Shown: positions 22,934 through 32,038, numbered from the stretch's first letter. The stretch: 64,000 nucleotides of DNA from Ferrimonas balearica (GCF_019802085.1 NZ_JAHVHV010000001.1:496001-560000), one strand, 5' to 3'. Made by a program: numbers and translations. Notes: generated from the letters alone by a model not told the origin.

Positions 22934-24079
22934 TTACACCTCTCCTTGGTCCGGGGCCAGTTGGCCGATGGCCCGCCGGTAGCAGGCCAGGTATTGCTCA
23001 ACCTTCTCCTCTGCCGCGAAGCAGCTGGCGGCCCGCCGTCGGCCCGCCTGGCCCATCCGTCGGGCCAGGGCATCGTCGCCCAGCAGGCGCATCAGATGGG
23101 CCGCCAGGGCCTCGACATCGTCCGGCGCGGCGGTAAAGCCGGTCTCGCCGTCGGCCACCACCTCAGGTATGCCATCCACGTTGCTGCTCACCGTGGGCAC
23201 GGCGCAGGCCATCGCCTCCAGCAGCACCATGCAGAAGGACTCCCGGTAGCTCGGTTGCAGCAGGCAGTCGGCGGCGGGCAGGTAGCGCTCCACCTGCTGC
23301 ACCTTGCCCACAAAGCGCACCCGGTCGGCGATCCCCAACTGGTGGCAGCGGGCCTGGCAGGCCTCCAGGTCTGGCCCGTCCCCCAGCAGCACCAGTTTGG
23401 CCGGCACCTGGGCACAGGCCAGGGCAAAGCTTTGCAGTACGGTGTCGGTATTCTTGACCGGGCGGAAGTTGGAGACGTGCATCACCACCTTCTCTTCCGG
23501 CGCCGCCAGGCTGGCCCGCAGTCCGGGGTCGGCCCCCTGTGGGTGGAACACCGACAGATCGATGAAGTTGTGGATCACCTCGATGGCCTTGGTCACCTGG
23601 AAGTGGCGCTGGATGTGTTGGCGCTGGAACGCCGAGACCGTGGTGACCACGGTGCTGTTGAGGATGCTGAAGCGGTTCAGGGGGTAGAGAGGGCGGTCCT
23701 GGCCCACCACGGTGACGTCGGTGCCGTGGATGGTGGTGACCACCGGGAAGGGACGCTCGGTGATCTGGGAGGCCAGGTAGGCGCACAGGGAGTGGGGGAT
23801 GGAGTAGTGGGCGTGCATCACCTCCAGGCGGAACTGCTCCACCACTTCGACGATCTTGGCGGTCAGGGCGAAGGTGTATAGGGGATCCTGGAACAGCGGG
23901 TAGTGGATCGCTTCGACCAGGTGGAACTGGATCCCCGCCAGCTGGCGGCTCAGCTTGAAGGGGGGCTCGCTGGAGATGACGTGCACCTCGTGGCCCTGTT
24001 TCGCCAGTCCGTGGGCGAGCTCCGTGGCCACCAGGCCCGAGCCCCCCACGCTGGGGTGGCAGACTATGCCGATTCTCAT
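22934..24079 (-). CDS. GT4 glycosyltransferase resembling BshA (GlcNAc-malate synthase)
   Basis: 381-residue GT-B glycosyltransferase. The N-terminus IGIVCHPSVGGSGLVATEL, the HAHYSIPHSLCAYLA stretch, TTIHGTDVTVVG and ISNFRPVKN-like VSNFRPVKN are hallmark segments of BshA, which makes N-acetylglucosaminyl-malate in bacillithiol synthesis. The length matches BshA (about 377). The donor-binding region with SYRESFCMVLLEAMACAVPTV is standard for GT4. Bacillithiol is best known in Firmicutes, Bacteroidetes and Deinococcus, so a gammaproteobacterial copy is notable. No BshB or BshC gene is in the window, so another acceptor is possible. It precedes the symporter fusion gene at 2 bases on the same strand. 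Confidence 0.8.
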   Translation of the reverse strand: MRIGIVCHPSVGGSGLVATELAHGLAKQGHEVHVISSEPPFKLSRQLAGIQFHLVEAIHYPLFQDPLYTFALTAKIVEVVEQFRLEVMHAHYSIPHSLCAYLASQITERPFPVVTTIHGTDVTVVGQDRPLYPLNRFSILNSTVVTTVSAFQRQHIQRHFQVTKAIEVIHNFIDLSVFHPQGADPGLRASLAAPEEKVVMHVSNFRPVKNTDTVLQSFALACAQVPAKLVLLGDGPDLEACQARCHQLGIADRVRFVGKVQQVERYLPAADCLLQPSYRESFCMVLLEAMACAVPTVSSNVDGIPEVVADGETGFTAAPDDVEALAAHLMRLLGDDALARRMGQAGRRRAASCFAAEEKVEQYLACYRRAIGQLAPDQGEV

Positions 24080-24397
24080 CTGTTCTGTCCCCTAAAACCC
24101 GCTTATGGTTCGGGCCGGCCGCTGTGCGCTGCCGTGCCCGCCATTAAGGATAGGTGACATTTTCGGCACATGAGAAAATCGGCTGATTTTACAATGCTCT
24201 ATAAACGCTTAGCTGAAGCTGGCGGGGACCGGAATCGAAGGCGAATGAAAGTGCGGCTTTGGGTTTTGAACCGGGCCCATCACCCTTGCGTATACTTCCC
24301 TTTGGGTGTCGGGCTAACGCGATGTGTCATTTGTGTAAGATCTTGTAAATCGTATTGTTCTGACATGTTGTCTCAGTAAACTGGAGCGCAATCTGTG
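24080..24397. other. Divergent intergenic region (bshA-like / RND system 2)
   Basis: About 318 bases with no supported gene. A 69-codon plus-strand frame at 24170 lacks a good ribosome site and family resemblance. The right half (24300-24380) is AT-richer and holds a small dyad GACA-TGT-TGTC at 24362-24372 close to the RND operon start, a possible operator. Promoters for both flanking units must lie here. Confidence 0.5.
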
Positions 24398-25492
24398 ATG
24401 CAGAGCAAAGGAATTATGAGAACAACAATCACTGCAGGGATGGTGCTGGTGGCGGTTCTGGTCGCCGGCGTTTGGTACAAAGAGCAGGCCAAGAGCGAGA
24501 AACTGGCCCAGGCTCGCCCCCAGGGTACCCCCACCGTCGTCGCCGCCACCGCCAACACCGAATCGGTTCGCTGGGAGGTGGAAGCCCTGGGCACCGTTCG
24601 GGCCCGGGAGTCGGTCATCCTCTCCGCCAAGGTCACCGAAAGCGTTCAGGCTGTGCACTTCCAGGACGGCCAGCGGGTGGCGCAGGGGGATCTGCTGGTT
24701 ACCCTGCGTGACGCCGAGCAGCAGGCCAAGCTGCGCGCCGCCCGGGCCAACCTCACCGAGCACGAGCGGGAGTTCAACCGCATCGAAGGTCTGGTTAAGA
24801 CCAAGACCATCCCCAGCAACGAGCTGGACAAGATCCTCACCGACATCGACATCGCCCGGGCCCAACTGGCCCAGTACCAGGCGGAGCTCGATGCCCGTTA
24901 CATCTACGCCCCCTTCTCCGGGCTGCTGGGCTTTCGCCAGATCAGCCCCGGCGCCTTGGTGACCCCGGGCACCGCCATCGCCACCTTGGATGATCTGGCG
25001 GTGGTGAAGCTGGACTTCACCGTGCCGGAGCGTTTCCTCTCCCAGCTGACCCCCGGCAAATCGGTCGAGGGGTTGGTGGCCGCCTTCCCCGGTGAGCGCT
25101 TCAAGGGCACCGTAGTGAGCATCGACAGCCGCATCAACCCGGAAACCCGTGCCGTGGTAGTGCGGGCCGAGGTGGACAACCGGGAGTTCAAACTGCGCCC
25201 CGGCATGCTGCTGACCCTGCGCCTCATCGCCGAGGAGCGCCAGGGCCTGGTGGTGCCGGAGGAGGCGATCATCCCCCTGCAGCGGGACCAGTTCATCTAC
25301 GTGGTCAACGCCGACAACGTGGTGGAGCAGCGCAAGGTGACCCTGGGGCTGCGCAGCCGCGGCCGGGTGGAGATCCTCGAAGGGGTGGCCGACGGTGAGC
25401 GGGTGATCACCCGCGGGATCCAGAAGGTGCGCCCGGGACAGACCGTCGAGGTTCGAGACAGTGAGCGCTTCACCCACCTGGAGGCCAGCTGA
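24398..25492 (+). CDS. RND efflux periplasmic adaptor (MFP) subunit, system 2
   Basis: 364-residue membrane fusion protein with one N-terminal hydrophobic helix (TAGMVLVAVLVAGVW). Lipoyl half motifs are near residues 65-90 (VILSAKVTESVQAVHF, DGQRVAQGDLLV) and 165-190 (YIYAPFSGLLGFRQISPG), and a coiled-coil hairpin lies between. It belongs to the AcrA/MexE-like class. ATG 24398 has GGAG at 24382; GTG 24395 and ATG 24416 are alternatives. Its stop shares one base with the pump start (TGATG), the same arrangement as system 1, although the two adaptors are only distantly alike. No outer-membrane channel gene is adjacent. Confidence 0.9.
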   Translation: MQSKGIMRTTITAGMVLVAVLVAGVWYKEQAKSEKLAQARPQGTPTVVAATANTESVRWEVEALGTVRARESVILSAKVTESVQAVHFQDGQRVAQGDLLVTLRDAEQQAKLRAARANLTEHEREFNRIEGLVKTKTIPSNELDKILTDIDIARAQLAQYQAELDARYIYAPFSGLLGFRQISPGALVTPGTAIATLDDLAVVKLDFTVPERFLSQLTPGKSVEGLVAAFPGERFKGTVVSIDSRINPETRAVVVRAEVDNREFKLRPGMLLTLRLIAEERQGLVVPEEAIIPLQRDQFIYVVNADNVVEQRKVTLGLRSRGRVEILEGVADGERVITRGIQKVRPGQTVEVRDSERFTHLEAS

Positions 25493-28400
25493 TGCTACTG
25501 ACGGACGTCTCGGTCAAACGACCGGTCCTGGCGTCGGTGATCAGCCTGCTGCTGATCGCCTTCGGCCTGGTGGCCTTCGACAAGCTGCCGCTGCGGGAAT
25601 ACCCCAACATCGATCCGCCGGTGGTGGACATCAGCACCAACTACCGCGGCGCCTCTGCAGCGGTGGTGGAGAGCAAGATCACCCGGCTGATTGAAGATCG
25701 CATCGCCGGGGTGGAGGGGATCCGCAACATCACCTCCTCCAGCCGGGATGGCCGCTCCTCGGTGACCCTGGAGTTCAACGTTGGCCGCGACATCGACGCC
25801 GCCGCCAACGACGTGCGCGATCGCATCTCCCGCATCCTCAACAACCTCCCCGAAGAGGCGGATCCGCCGGAGGTGCAGAAAGCCTCCGGCAGCTCCGAGG
25901 TGATCATGTGGCTGAACCTGGTGTCCGACCGCATGGACACCCTGCAGCTGACCGATTACGCCCAGCGCTACCTGGTGGACCGGTTCAGCGTCATCGATGG
26001 CGTGGCCAACGTGCGCATCGGGGGCGGCAAGGTCTACGCCGTGCGCGTCTGGGTCGACCGCCAGAAGCTGGCGGCCCGGGGGCTCACCGTCACCGACATC
26101 GAGGACGCCCTGCGAGCGGACAACGTCGAGCTGCCCGCCGGCGCCATCGAGTCCGAAAGCCGGCTCTTCTCCGTGCGGGTGCAGCGCAGCTTTATCCATC
26201 CGGATGACTTCGCCAAGCTGGTGGTGGGCGCCGGTCCCGACGGCCACCTGATCCGACTGGGCGAGGTGGCCGAGGTGCGCCTTGACACCGAAGAGGAGCG
26301 GATCGCCTTTCGCGGCAACCTGCAGGACATGATTGGCCTGGGGGTGACCCGTCAGTCCACCGCCAACACCCTGGATGTGGCCCGCCAGGTGCACACCCTG
26401 GTGGATGAGCTTAACCAGAGCCTGCCGGCGGGGATGGAGATCAAACGCTCCTACGACTCCTCGGTGTTTATCCAGGCCTCCATCGACGAGGTGTACCGTA
26501 CCCTCTTTATCGCCATGGCCCTGGTGGTGGTGGTGATCTACCTGTTCCTTGGCAGCGTCCGGGCTATGCTCATTCCGGCGGTGACGGTACCGGTGTCGCT
26601 GATCGGCACCTTTATCGTGCTCTTCGCCCTGGGCTTCTCCATCAACCTGTTGACCCTTCTTGCGCTCATTCTGGCCATCGGCATGGTGGTGGACGACGCC
26701 ATCGTGATGCTGGAGAACATCCACAGCCGCATCGAGCAGGGCGAACCGCCGCTCAAAGCCGCCTTTCTCGGTGCCCGTCAGGTGGGTTTCGCCATCGTCG
26801 CCACCACCGCGGTGCTGGTGGCGGTGTTCCTGCCCATCGGCTTCCTGGAAGGGGATTTGGGCAAGCTGTTCCGGGAGTTCTCCATCGCCATGAGCGCGGC
26901 GGTGATCCTCTCCTCCATCGTCGCCCTGACCCTGAGCCCCATGATGGGCTCCAAGCTGCTCAAGCCGGTGGAGAACGAGCCCTGGCTGGTGCGCAAAATC
27001 GACGCCGGGGTGGAGCGCATCAAGCGCTTCTACCGCGCCGCCCTGGCGGCCTGGATCCAACGGCCCTACCTGGTGGTGGTGGTACTGATCGGCGCGTTGG
27101 CCGGCAGCGGCTGGCTGTTCAGCAAGCTGCCTTCGGAGTTTGCTCCCAAAGAGGACCGTGGCTCCATGTTCCTTATGGTGAACGGGCCCCAGGGCGCCAC
27201 CTACGAGTTCATCAAACCCTATATGGACGAGGTGGAGCATCGACTGATGCCTCTGGTGGAGTCCGGCGAGATCAAGCGACTGCTGATCCGCGCCCCCCGC
27301 GGCTTTGGCCGGGTGGAGGATTTCTCCGGCGGCATGGCGATCATCGTGCTGGAGGACTGGTCCGAGCGGCGCAGCGCCTTTGAGCTTATCAACGACATCC
27401 GTGGCCGATTGTCGGATTTGGCCGGGGTGCGGGCCTTCCCGGTGATGCGTCAGGCCTTCGGTCGCGGCGTCGGCAAGCCCGTGCAGTTCGTGATCGGCGG
27501 TGGCAGCTACGAAGAGCTGGCCCAGTGGCGGGATCTTATCCTGGCCGAGGCCGCCAACAACCCGGGCCTTATCGGGCTGGACCACGACTACAAGGAAACT
27601 AAGCCGCAGCTGCGGGTGGTGATTGACCGTGAGCGGGCCGGTGACCTTGGGGTCTCCATCCGCACCATCGGTCGCACCCTGGAGTCGATGCTCGGCTCCC
27701 GACTGGTCACCACCTTCGAGCAGCGCGGCGAAGAGTACGACGTCATCATCGAAGGGGAGCGAGATAGGCAGAACACCGCCGCGGACATGGCCAGCCTCTA
27801 CGTACGCTCCGGTCGCACCGGCGAGCTCATCCCCCTGGCCAACCTGGTCAGCGTCGAGGAGTACGCCGATGCGCCGCGCCTGAACCGCTACAACCGGGTG
27901 CGGGCCATCACCCTGGAGGCCAACCTGGCGGACGGCTACACCCTGGGCCAGGCCCTGGGCTACCTCAACGGCCTGGTGGCGGATCTGCTGCCCGCCGATG
28001 CGGTGGTCAGCTACAAGGGCGCTTCCCAGGATCACCAGGAGTCCGGCGGCTCGGTGGCCTTCGTCTTTGCCCTAGCGCTGGTGGTGGTGTTCCTGGTGCT
28101 GGCGGCGCAGTTTGAGAGCTACATCCACCCGCTGGTGATCATGCTGACGGTGCCCCTGGCCACCGCCGGTGCGCTGCTGGGGCTCTATTTCACCGATCAG
28201 AGCCTCAACATCTACTCCCAGATCGGCATCATCATGCTGATCGGCCTGGCGGCCAAGAACGGCATCCTTATCGTGGAGTTCGCCAACCAGCTGCGTGACC
28301 GCGGCGTGGCCTTCGAGCAGGCGATCATCGACGCCGCCGCGGCCCGGTTGCGACCCATCCTGATGACCGGCATCACTACCGCCGCCGGCGCCGTGCCCCT

Positions 28401-28623
28401 GGTGCTGGCCTCCGGGGCCGGCGCGGAGACCCGGTTCGTCATCGGCGTGGTGGTGCTCAGCGGGATTTTGCTGGCCACCTTCTTCACCCTGCTGGTGATC
28501 CCCGTGGTCTACAACCTGCTGGCCCGTCACACCAACAGCCCGGAGTTCGTCTCCCGACAGCTGGAGCAACAGCTGGCGGACGACAACACCGTGTTGATGC
28601 CGCGCAAGAAAGCCGGTTCGTAA
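25492..28623 (+). CDS. RND family efflux pump inner-membrane subunit, system 2
   Basis: 1043-residue HAE-1/AcrB-type proton antiporter. Proton-relay aspartates D401-D402 lie in GMVVDDAIVMLENI, and the helix-10 lysine in GLAAKNGILIVEFANQ. N-terminus SVKRPVLASVISLLL, and both periplasmic porter loops are complete. It is clearly a different lineage from system 1, not a recent duplicate. A terminator follows 17 bases after the stop. Expected to export amphiphilic toxicants; the actual substrate is unknown. Confidence 0.93.
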   Translation: MLLTDVSVKRPVLASVISLLLIAFGLVAFDKLPLREYPNIDPPVVDISTNYRGASAAVVESKITRLIEDRIAGVEGIRNITSSSRDGRSSVTLEFNVGRDIDAAANDVRDRISRILNNLPEEADPPEVQKASGSSEVIMWLNLVSDRMDTLQLTDYAQRYLVDRFSVIDGVANVRIGGGKVYAVRVWVDRQKLAARGLTVTDIEDALRADNVELPAGAIESESRLFSVRVQRSFIHPDDFAKLVVGAGPDGHLIRLGEVAEVRLDTEEERIAFRGNLQDMIGLGVTRQSTANTLDVARQVHTLVDELNQSLPAGMEIKRSYDSSVFIQASIDEVYRTLFIAMALVVVVIYLFLGSVRAMLIPAVTVPVSLIGTFIVLFALGFSINLLTLLALILAIGMVVDDAIVMLENIHSRIEQGEPPLKAAFLGARQVGFAIVATTAVLVAVFLPIGFLEGDLGKLFREFSIAMSAAVILSSIVALTLSPMMGSKLLKPVENEPWLVRKIDAGVERIKRFYRAALAAWIQRPYLVVVVLIGALAGSGWLFSKLPSEFAPKEDRGSMFLMVNGPQGATYEFIKPYMDEVEHRLMPLVESGEIKRLLIRAPRGFGRVEDFSGGMAIIVLEDWSERRSAFELINDIRGRLSDLAGVRAFPVMRQAFGRGVGKPVQFVIGGGSYEELAQWRDLILAEAANNPGLIGLDHDYKETKPQLRVVIDRERAGDLGVSIRTIGRTLESMLGSRLVTTFEQRGEEYDVIIEGERDRQNTAADMASLYVRSGRTGELIPLANLVSVEEYADAPRLNRYNRVRAITLEANLADGYTLGQALGYLNGLVADLLPADAVVSYKGASQDHQESGGSVAFVFALALVVVFLVLAAQFESYIHPLVIMLTVPLATAGALLGLYFTDQSLNIYSQIGIIMLIGLAAKNGILIVEFANQLRDRGVAFEQAIIDAAAARLRPILMTGITTAAGAVPLVLASGAGAETRFVIGVVVLSGILLATFFTLLVIPVVYNLLARHTNSPEFVSRQLEQQLADDNTVLMPRKKAGS

Positions 28624-28639
28624 GCCGGTTCACCCTTTG

Positions 28640-28670
28640 AAAAAACGCCCCGCATTGCGGGGCGTTTTTT
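28640..28670 (+). terminator. Terminator after RND system 2
   Basis: AAAAAACGCCCCGC / GCGGGGCGTTTTTT stem with an ATT loop and a T6 tract. Confidence 0.92.
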
Positions 28671-28748
28671 GTTTGAAAGCAGAATGGGTGCAGGGTAGTT
28701 TGAACGCTGACTTGTTGTTAAGTCGTTATGTTTAAAAGGAATTTAACT

Positions 28749-29069
28749 ATGCGTCAGTCTATCTTAGCGGTGATTGTGTTGCTGGGCCTCAGCGCCTGCT
28801 CCACCGTCACCATCAAGCCGGATCCGACGGTCACCGTCAACCAGGTGCCCAGCTATCAGGACTCCCGCCACTTCTTCCTCTGGGGACTAGCCGGCGAAGA
28901 GCGGGTCAACGTCACCGAGGTGTGCGGCGAGCGTACCGTGGCCCAGATGCAGAGCCAGCAAACCTTCCTCGATGGTGTGCTTGGTGTCGTCACCCTGGGG
29001 ATCTACGCCCCTCATTCGGTGAAAGTCTGGTGTGAGGACACCGTTTTGAACCAGGAGGAGGGGGTATGA
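28749..29069 (+). CDS. Bor/Iss family lipoprotein
   Basis: 106-residue lipoprotein; signal ends LSAC (about C17). The mature part matches phage lambda Bor and its Iss relatives: HHFF-like RHFFLWGLAGEE, a conserved VCG, QTFLDGVLGVVTLGIYAPHSVKVWC with the paired cysteine at the end. Bor/Iss proteins are surface lipoproteins linked to serum resistance in enteric bacteria, but chromosomal copies in marine bacteria probably have a general envelope role. AAGGA at 28736 supports the ATG at 28749. The stop overlaps the next gene by 4 bases. Confidence 0.85.
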   Translation: MRQSILAVIVLLGLSACSTVTIKPDPTVTVNQVPSYQDSRHFFLWGLAGEERVNVTEVCGERTVAQMQSQQTFLDGVLGVVTLGIYAPHSVKVWCEDTVLNQEEGV

Positions 29070-29383
29070 AGCGCTTGATGATGACCCTGGCCGCCGCATC
29101 TTTGCTGGCCGGCTGCCACACCATCCATTTCGACCAGGAGCAGCCGGTGGCCTCCAACAAGGCCCAGAGCCACGCCCAGTGGCACCACAACATGGCGCTG
29201 TCTCTGGTGGAGGTGAGCAACCCGGTGGACCTGGACCGCAACTGCGGTGACAACGGCTGGGAGACGGTGAAAACCGAGACCACCTTCATCAATGGCCTGC
29301 CCGGTGCGGTGATCCCCTACCTGGGCCTGCTGTGGTCACCCAAGACCGCCACGGTGCAGTGTCAGGACCAGCAGGTTCAATAA
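29066..29383 (+). CDS. Second, divergent Bor-like lipoprotein
   Basis: 105-residue lipoprotein; signal ends LAGC (C16). It keeps the Bor layout: a His pair after the anchor (QWHHNMALSLVEV), CG followed by W..VKTETTFINGL, then a hydrophobic turn and a terminal SPKTATVQC cysteine. The sequence is otherwise far from the upstream protein. ATGA overlap with the preceding stop indicates coupling, so the two Bor-like proteins are probably made together. The family link is by pattern and is weaker than for its neighbour. Confidence 0.7.
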   Translation: MKRLMMTLAAASLLAGCHTIHFDQEQPVASNKAQSHAQWHHNMALSLVEVSNPVDLDRNCGDNGWETVKTETTFINGLPGAVIPYLGLLWSPKTATVQCQDQQVQ

Positions 29384-29395
29384 GAGCCCGCAACG

Positions 29396-29426
29396 AAAAC
29401 GCCCCGCATTGGCGGGGCGTTGTTTT
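29396..29426 (+). terminator. Terminator after the Bor-like pair
   Basis: AACGCCCCGC / GCGGGGCGTT stem with a 4-base loop, followed by GTTTT, 13 bases after the stop. Confidence 0.85.
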
Positions 29427-29438
29427 GTCCGGGGGACG

Positions 29439-29639
29439 CTATTTGTGGGAGTGGATCAGACTCTGCTTGTCGTAGCGAACGTTCAGCAGCTTGCACAGGC
29501 GATGGGTGCGACCCTGTTCGTGCATGCAGTGGGTATCGTGCAGGGGATCCGCCTCGGGCGTACAGTTGGGTGAGAAGTTGGAGCGTGTGGATGCTTTGCT
29601 CACCTTGGTGATCATCTTAACGCGATGCAGTGTGGTCAT
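29439..29639 (-). CDS. Small protein of unknown function
   Basis: 66-residue basic protein, start ATG 29639 with an optimal GGGAGG about 9 bases upstream. It begins MTTLHRVKMITKVSK and contains three cysteines and several histidines in the C-terminal half (CTPEAD, DTHCMHEQ, HRLCKLL), so metal binding or a disulfide is possible. No transmembrane segment or signal. It converges on the Bor-like pair. I do not recognise the family; the ribosome site and clean spacing are the main support. Confidence 0.6.
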   Translation of the reverse strand: MTTLHRVKMITKVSKASTRSNFSPNCTPEADPLHDTHCMHEQGRTHRLCKLLNVRYDKQSLIHSHK

Positions 29640-29820
29640 AGCGGGCCTCCCGAAATTCAATCAATAAAGAGTCTCTCTTTTTGTGCTTTGCAATGACACT
29701 GTAACAAAGATCCGCTAGGGCCACCAAAGTCAGGCTTCACAATTCATTAAATTGTAATATTTCAGTGCTATGCGGTCTCTTTTTAACCAGTCGGCCAACG
29801 AGCGGCGGATCTGAAACGGT

Positions 29821-29849
29821 AAAAAAGGCGCCCGCTGGCGCCCTTTTTT
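29821..29849 (-). terminator. Terminator of the outer-membrane protein gene
   Basis: Stem of GGCGCC arms with a 4-base loop and T6 on the minus strand (also T6 on plus), 15 bases after the minus-strand stop. Confidence 0.88.
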
Positions 29850-29863
29850 CAGCCTTCAACCCC

Positions 29864-30403
29864 TTAGAAGCGGTAGTCGATGGCGAAAGTCACGTTCTGG
29901 CTGTCTTCGACGGTCAGGCCCTGTTTGTCGTAGTCCATGTCCAGATACTGGTAGCGCAGCTCGGCGCTCCAGTTGTTGGTCAGGCGGTACTGCATGCCAG
30001 CCTGGCCACCCCAGGTGAAGTCGTTGCTGTTCTTGCCCTGCAGTTTGTTGCCCACACCGCCCATGGAGAGGCCGGCAAAGGCCTGGAGGCGGCCGTCAGC
30101 CGTCAGCGGCATCAGGTAGTCGTAGGAGGCCAGGAACAGGTGCTGCTCGTGCTTGTAGCGGCTGTCGTCCCGGTCAAACTTGTCCTCTTTGTAGCTGTAG
30201 GTGCCCATCAGGCGGTGGTTGTCATTGAAGATGGCGCCCACCCGGGCCTCGTAGCTGAGATCGTCGCTGTCTTTGCGGACGTCACCTTTGATGGTGTCCT
30301 CCTGGTAACCCAGGCCGAAACCGACGAAGTAGTCGATGTTGTTGGCCATGGCAGGGGCGGCGAGCAGACTGGACAGCAGCAGGGCAGTAGTGGTCTTTTT
30401 CAT
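29864..30403 (-). CDS. Outer-membrane beta-barrel protein (OmpA-like 8-strand type)
   Basis: 179-residue porin-family protein. A signal peptide (MKKTTTALLLSSLLAAPAMA, 20 residues) precedes alternating amphipathic strands. The C-terminal FAIDYRF, with a terminal Phe, is the BAM recognition signature. Short strands such as YFVGFGLGYQ, LSYEARVGAIF and WSAELRYQYLDMDY fit an eight-stranded small barrel. Role unknown: adhesion, surface binding or small-molecule passage are all possible. The start at 30403 uses AGGAG spaced 6 bases, ahead of a weaker ATG two codons upstream. Confidence 0.85.
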   Translation of the reverse strand: MKKTTTALLLSSLLAAPAMANNIDYFVGFGLGYQEDTIKGDVRKDSDDLSYEARVGAIFNDNHRLMGTYSYKEDKFDRDDSRYKHEQHLFLASYDYLMPLTADGRLQAFAGLSMGGVGNKLQGKNSNDFTWGGQAGMQYRLTNNWSAELRYQYLDMDYDKQGLTVEDSQNVTFAIDYRF

Positions 30404-30718
30404 TATCATCTCCTGGGTATCAATTGGTTACGGGTTCATCCTAGGAGTTGATGACTGAATCGTTTCTGTACCATTGCCTGTGGTTTCGCCGACGTTCCCA
30501 GCTCGTTCAGGGACGATTGGGATTGGGTTCTGGTTGAGTTCAATTTTCTGCTGGGCCCGATGAGACACCACGGTTTTGCTTTCGTCCGCAGCGGATTTGC
30601 ATCGTTTTGATACGTCATTTGAATGGGCGCTGTGGGGCGGCCGGCCGAGCCACAAAGCCTTCGGCGCAGTGCAGGGGCAACGGCGCTAGAGGGCTCGCAG
30701 GCGAGCGGTGTTTCGACG
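30404..30718. other. Intergenic region with no supported gene
   Basis: About 315 bases between two minus-strand genes. It must hold the promoter of the outer-membrane protein gene. A 75-codon minus-strand frame at 30428-30655 shows no ribosome site, signal or family resemblance and is not called. No clear hairpin or repeat is seen. Confidence 0.5.
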
Positions 30719-31213
30719 TCAGTCGCCGTCCTTAAGGCTGACCAAACCGAACAGCAGCAGAGCGTACACCGTCAGTTGAAAGGCGCCGTTAAAGGAGCCG
30801 CCTCCGATTTGGGTCTGCCACATCTGAAACAGGGCGCCGCCCAGGGTGCCAAACAGCAGCATCCAAACCAGTACGGCGACGCCCAGTCCGTTGAGGGCCG
30901 CTGCACTGGCGGCGTGAAACTCGTCACTGGAATCCCGTCGGGCGCGCCACATGCGCCAGGCCCCCCAGCCGGTAAGCCCGGCGCAGACAAACTCCAACAG
31001 CAGCACCGTCAGCAGGACGGTCCATATTAGCCAAGGCGCGGTGATGGCCGGAAAGATGGAGTTGGGATAGGCAAGGTGATCCGCTTGTCCGAGCACGTAG
31101 ACAAAGGAGGCGTACATGCCGCCATGGAGGTTGGCCACATTCTGAAGCGCGTAGATGAGCGCCATCGCGCTGAATATGGCCACGAACACCGTCTTCCAGG
31201 TTCGAATGCGCAT
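30719..31213 (-). CDS. DUF2165 family small integral membrane protein
   Basis: 164-residue membrane protein with four predicted helices (about residues 8-27, 60-85, 105-130, 140-158). The motif NVANLHGGMYASFVYVLGQ after helix 1, the PAITAPWLIW element and AWRMWRARRDSS before the third helix match DUF2165. The family has no established function. No strong Shine-Dalgarno is seen for the ATG at 31213. It is a stand-alone gene. Confidence 0.8.
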   Translation of the reverse strand: MRIRTWKTVFVAIFSAMALIYALQNVANLHGGMYASFVYVLGQADHLAYPNSIFPAITAPWLIWTVLLTVLLLEFVCAGLTGWGAWRMWRARRDSSDEFHAASAAALNGLGVAVLVWMLLFGTLGGALFQMWQTQIGGGSFNGAFQLTVYALLLFGLVSLKDGD

Positions 31214-31332
31214 GTCATCGCCCCAATTGTTCGCCGAGAGGATCTCTCAAGTATATGACTTGGGCTGAAAACAAGGGGTTAAGGCCGCAATTTCGATGCG
31301 GCCATGGGAAGTTCAGGCGCTCAGTGGGGGGC

Positions 31333-31749
31333 TCAACCGGACTCGGGCGTTTGCGTCGCCATCCTGTGCCAGTGCGCCGGAAACTCCACCCAGTGGTACT
31401 TGGAGCGATTCCAGACCGACAGGGTGGGCTCTGGGAAGTCCGGCTCGTTAAACCCGCCCACCGGGATGCCGAGCATGCCTTGGAACATCTGGGTTTCAAC
31501 GAACAGGGTTGAGCCGCAGTTGGGGCAGAAGTGAGAGACGACGCTTTGGCCACTGTCGCCCTCTATCCGGTATTGCCTTGGCGTCCCTTTGCGCTCCACC
31601 ACGTCATCCAGGCCAAAGTAGGCGCCAACCCCGAAGACTGAACCGGTTCGCCGCTGGCAGTTGCGGCAGTTGCAGGCCAGCACCAGCTTTGGCTCGCCCT
31701 GAACGGTGATACTCAGCGCACCACACAAACACCTCGCCTCTCTCGCCAT
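31333..31749 (-). CDS. GFA family zinc-binding protein
   Basis: 138-residue protein of the glutathione-dependent formaldehyde-activating (GFA/CENP-V) fold. Zinc ligands are visible in CLCG, CNCRNCQRRTG and CPNCGSTLF. The start at 31749 (MAREARCLCGAL) has GAGGAC upstream; the frame stays open 29 codons further but lacks family similarity. Catalytic activity is doubtful for most members, and their role is often unknown. No formaldehyde-oxidation genes are adjacent. Confidence 0.85.
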   Translation of the reverse strand: MAREARCLCGALSITVQGEPKLVLACNCRNCQRRTGSVFGVGAYFGLDDVVERKGTPRQYRIEGDSGQSVVSHFCPNCGSTLFVETQMFQGMLGIPVGGFNEPDFPEPTLSVWNRSKYHWVEFPAHWHRMATQTPESG

Positions 31750-32038
31750 TGCCTTGTCCTCAATGCAGGGAAGGAAATCACCCACTGATTGCCTGTGCCA
31801 TGGAGCGACCTGGCGACGAGCAAAAGCTTCAGGCAATCACGATTAGGATAGTCGTTTGATAAGCCGAGAATTGGGAGGCGTGTTCTGAGGGCTGAGCTGG
31901 TCACCGGCATTGGTCATTGTCGTTGGCCAAAAAGGAGTGGGGGAGGGCGTCCAGTTGGTGTGCCGGAGGTGGAGCCGACAGGAGAGGGGTGGGCCAGGTT
32001 AGCGTCTGAGTGGACACGGACTCCCAGAGACGAAAGCC

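Noticed and set aside
24170..24379. 69-codon plus-strand frame upstream of RND system 2.
   Set aside because: No ribosome site; basic composition typical of untranslated GC-moderate DNA; probably leader.
30428..30655. 75-codon minus-strand frame upstream of the outer-membrane protein gene.
   Set aside because: No start signal, no family resemblance; more likely the 5' untranslated region and promoter.
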